DNA from: Chloroflexi bacterium RBG_16_70_13
GTDB lineage: Bacteria > Chloroflexota > Limnocylindria > Limnocylindrales > CSP1-4
NCBI GenBank assembly: GCA_001795245.1
Contig: MGOD01000130.1
Span: 20,149 to 25,792, forward strand
Length of the DNA: 5,644 nucleotides
Reading direction: 5' to 3'
Positions 3,793-5,644 of this stretch are shown in pieces. A program made the position numbers and the translations under genes. Under the pieces are notes generated by a model. It had not been told where the DNA came from, did no database searches, and saw nothing but the letters and a program-made list of their open reading frames with translations. How positions within the stretch are numbered: position 1 is the first letter of the stretch; each line of letters opens with the position of its first letter.

Positions 3793-5644
3793 GTGCAGCA
3801 TGCCGCGCCGCCCTGGCGGGGCGGGGGGTCGCGCCCCGACCCCGACATCGGGCCGCTCAGGGAGCTCGCCCAGCAGCTCCGGGTCGATTCGATCCGGGCG
3901 AGCGTTGCGGCCGGTGGCGGCCATCCGATGGACGCGCTGGCCGCGGCCGAGCTGATCGCGGTCCTCGTCGCCCGCCACCTGCGGGTCGATCCGCGCTCGC
4001 TCGAGGATCCGGCCCGCGACCACCTGATCCTCTCGGCGGGCCGCGCGGCGCCGCTCCTCTACGCGGCCCTCCTGGCGATCGGGGCGATCGAGGAGGGTGA
4101 GCTTCTCGGCTTCCGGCAGCCGGGCAGCAGGCTCCAGGCCCGGCCGATGCCCGATGTCCCGCTCGTCGATGCGGCGACCGGATCGCTCGGGTTCGGGCTC
4201 GCGGTCGGGACGGGCATGGCCCTCGCGATGCAGCGCCTCGAGCCCCGCGCCTCGCGGATCTGGGTGCTCGGCGGGGACAGCGAGCTCGCCGACGGCTCCG
4301 TCTGGGAGGCGGTCGAGGCTGCCGGATCCGAGCGCCTCGACGCCCTGACGGTGATCGTCGACGCCAGCCGGCTCGGGGCCGGCCCGACCCGTCACGGCCG
4401 GGACGTCCAGGCGCTCCACCGCCGGTTCGAGGCCCTCGACTGGCGGGTCCTCGAGATCGATGGCCACGACGTCCGCGCGATCGACGGCGCCTACCGGACC
4501 GCGAGCGAGACCCGCTTCCGGCCGGCGGTCATCCTGGCCCGGACGATCCGTGGCCGGGGCGTCCGCCGGGTGGTCGACCAGGCGGGCCTCCACGGCCGGC
4601 CGCTCATCGATCCAGATGCCGCGATCGCCGAGCTCGGGGGCGTCCGCCACGTCCGGGTCACGCCCCCGACGCCGCTCGGCGCCCGAGCTCGAGATCGCCG
4701 CTCGGGCGGCCGCCAGGGGATTCGACTCCCGAGCTGGCCGGTCGGGGTCGGGGTCGAGCTGCCCGACGCGGTCGGCGAGGCCCTCGTCGCCCTCGGGACT
4801 GGACGGCCGGACCTCGTGGTCCTCGACGCCGACGACGGTGAAGTGAAGCGGCTCGGCCGGTTCCGCGATGTCGATCCGCAGCGCTACTTCGCGGTCTTCG
4901 CGGCCGAGGCACTGCGCTCGGCGGCGGCGATCGGCTTCGCGGTCCGCGGCTGGACCGCCGTCGCCGGCGTCGCGGGTGCTGCCCTTCTCCGGGCGGCCGA
5001 CGTCGTCCGGATGGCCGCCGCCGGCGGGACGCCGGTGCGCCTCGTCGGATCGCCGGCCGGAGCCGGGCCGGAAGGCGACGGATCGTCGTGGATGGGCCTC
5101 GAAGACGTGGCCGTCCTCCGGGCGATCGACGGGTCGGCCGTCCTCGAGCCGTCCGATGGCAACCAGGCCGCCGGGCTCCTCCAGGCGATGCTGGAGTGGC
5201 CGGGCCCCAGCTTCCTCCGGATCGGCGGCGATCCGACGACCGTCCGGACGCCGCCTGGGACGCGCCTCCGGATCGGGGGCAGCCGCGAGGTGGCGAGCTC
5301 ACCCGACGATCGGGTCGCGATCATTGCCTCGGGGACCTCCGTCGACGAGGCGGTCCGGGCGGCGGAGATCCTCGAGGCCGACCGCCTGCCCATTCGGATC
5401 CTGGATGCGTACTCGGTGAAGCCCCTCGACTCGGCGGCCGTCGAGGCGGCTGCGATCGCCGTTGAGGGACGGATCGTGGTCGTCGAAGACCACCGCCCGG
5501 AAGGGGGGCTCGGCAGCGCGGTCATGGAGGCCATGACGCAGCGCGGCCGGCCGCTGCGGCTGGCCCACCTCGCGGTGCGCGGCCCGGCCGGCCGCTCCGG
5601 CACGGGACGCCCGTCCGAGCGCCGCGCGGCGGCCGGCATCGATG
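3793..5644 (+). CDS. Transketolase-like protein with degenerate active site, 3' partial
   Basis: The frame is open from GTG 3793 to the window edge (617 residues, close to the usual length end). The N-terminal thiamine-diphosphate half (about 25-280) keeps GGGHPMD (His44), DAATGSLGFG, EIDGHD and GLHGRPL (His267). The pyrimidine half (about 322-480) and the C-terminal domain (about 500-617; SVKPLD, EDH, EGGLGSAV, GRSG) are also recognisable. Normal members move two-carbon ketol units between sugar phosphates in the pentose phosphate or Calvin pathways. Here key positions differ: the usual GH of LSxGHxxxLY is GR (Arg84), the GHP is ARP (Arg117), the GDG is GDS (163), and the Asn of the Mg/ThDP motif is Ser192. 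The pyrimidine-stacking Phe are Ala (394, 397) and the DGPTHQ motif is DGSSWM (Trp433). The activating Glu372 (AAE) stays, but the EQN context is lost. It may be a pseudoenzyme or have altered chemistry. The frame shows no decay inside the body. Confidence 0.88.
   Translation, partial: MQHAAPPWRGGGSRPDPDIGPLRELAQQLRVDSIRASVAAGGGHPMDALAAAELIAVLVARHLRVDPRSLEDPARDHLILSAGRAAPLLYAALLAIGAIEEGELLGFRQPGSRLQARPMPDVPLVDAATGSLGFGLAVGTGMALAMQRLEPRASRIWVLGGDSELADGSVWEAVEAAGSERLDALTVIVDASRLGAGPTRHGRDVQALHRRFEALDWRVLEIDGHDVRAIDGAYRTASETRFRPAVILARTIRGRGVRRVVDQAGLHGRPLIDPDAAIAELGGVRHVRVTPPTPLGARARDRRSGGRQGIRLPSWPVGVGVELPDAVGEALVALGTGRPDLVVLDADDGEVKRLGRFRDVDPQRYFAVFAAEALRSAAAIGFAVRGWTAVAGVAGAALLRAADVVRMAAAGGTPVRLVGSPAGAGPEGDGSSWMGLEDVAVLRAIDGSAVLEPSDGNQAAGLLQAMLEWPGPSFLRIGGDPTTVRTPPGTRLRIGGSREVASSPDDRVAIIASGTSVDEAVRAAEILEADRLPIRILDAYSVKPLDSAAVEAAAIAVEGRIVVVEDHRPEGGLGSAVMEAMTQRGRPLRLAHLAVRGPAGRSGTGRPSERRAAAGID

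Noticed and set aside
3574..4650. 358-residue open frame on the minus strand opposite the transketolase-like gene
   Set aside because: It is antisense to a clearly homologous coding frame and its translation is Arg/Asp/Gly/Pro-rich without domains, as expected of a GC-rich shadow.
1..5644. CRISPR arrays, tRNA or rRNA genes, insertion sequences, attachment sites
   Set aside because: I saw no spaced direct repeats, cloverleaf or TTCGA-type T-loop, transposase frame or terminal inverted repeats.

Overview
The window is a very GC-rich bacterial segment. Third codon positions are almost all G or C, and GTG/TTG starts are used freely. The protein style (long soluble GAF/PAS kinase, Arg/Ala-rich proteins) fits a high-GC lineage such as Chloroflexota (Limnocylindria-like) or Actinomycetota. 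This is a guess from composition, and nothing here is a taxonomic marker.

Layout: (1) 1-2720, plus strand: the last 905 or so residues of a large multi-sensor histidine kinase, cut by the left edge (end of a GAF, PAS, GAF, PAS, PAS, HisKA, HATPase_c). (2) 2736-3519, minus strand, convergent with the kinase: a compact run of up to three small genes joined by stop/start overlaps. They are a 152-aa single-helix membrane protein, a 75-aa helix plus zinc-ribbon protein, and a possible 33-aa hydrophobic miniprotein. None has a function I recognise. (3) 3520-3792: a divergent intergenic or leader region rich in inverted repeats. It ends in a hairpin carrying a strong Shine-Dalgarno in its loop, followed by a 14-codon ORF. 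(4) 3793 to the right edge, plus strand: a nearly complete transketolase-fold protein (617 residues visible, end cut off).

The main point of interest is the transketolase-like protein. Its overall two-halved architecture and C-terminal domain are well kept. By eye, however, most of the residues that make a transketolase catalytic are replaced: two of the N-terminal active-site histidines, the Gly and Asn of the thiamine diphosphate/Mg motif, the pyrimidine-stacking aromatics, and the His of the DGPTHQ motif. The cofactor-activating Glu survives. It looks like a transketolase pseudoenzyme or an enzyme with changed chemistry. Its start is also odd: the best ribosome binding site and ATG in the area lie 54 bases upstream in the same frame, separated from the body by one TAG codon. 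That implies either a leader peptide with reinitiation or a nonsense change.

No sequence evidence links the kinase, the small membrane genes and the transketolase-like gene into one pathway. They lie in three separate transcription units.
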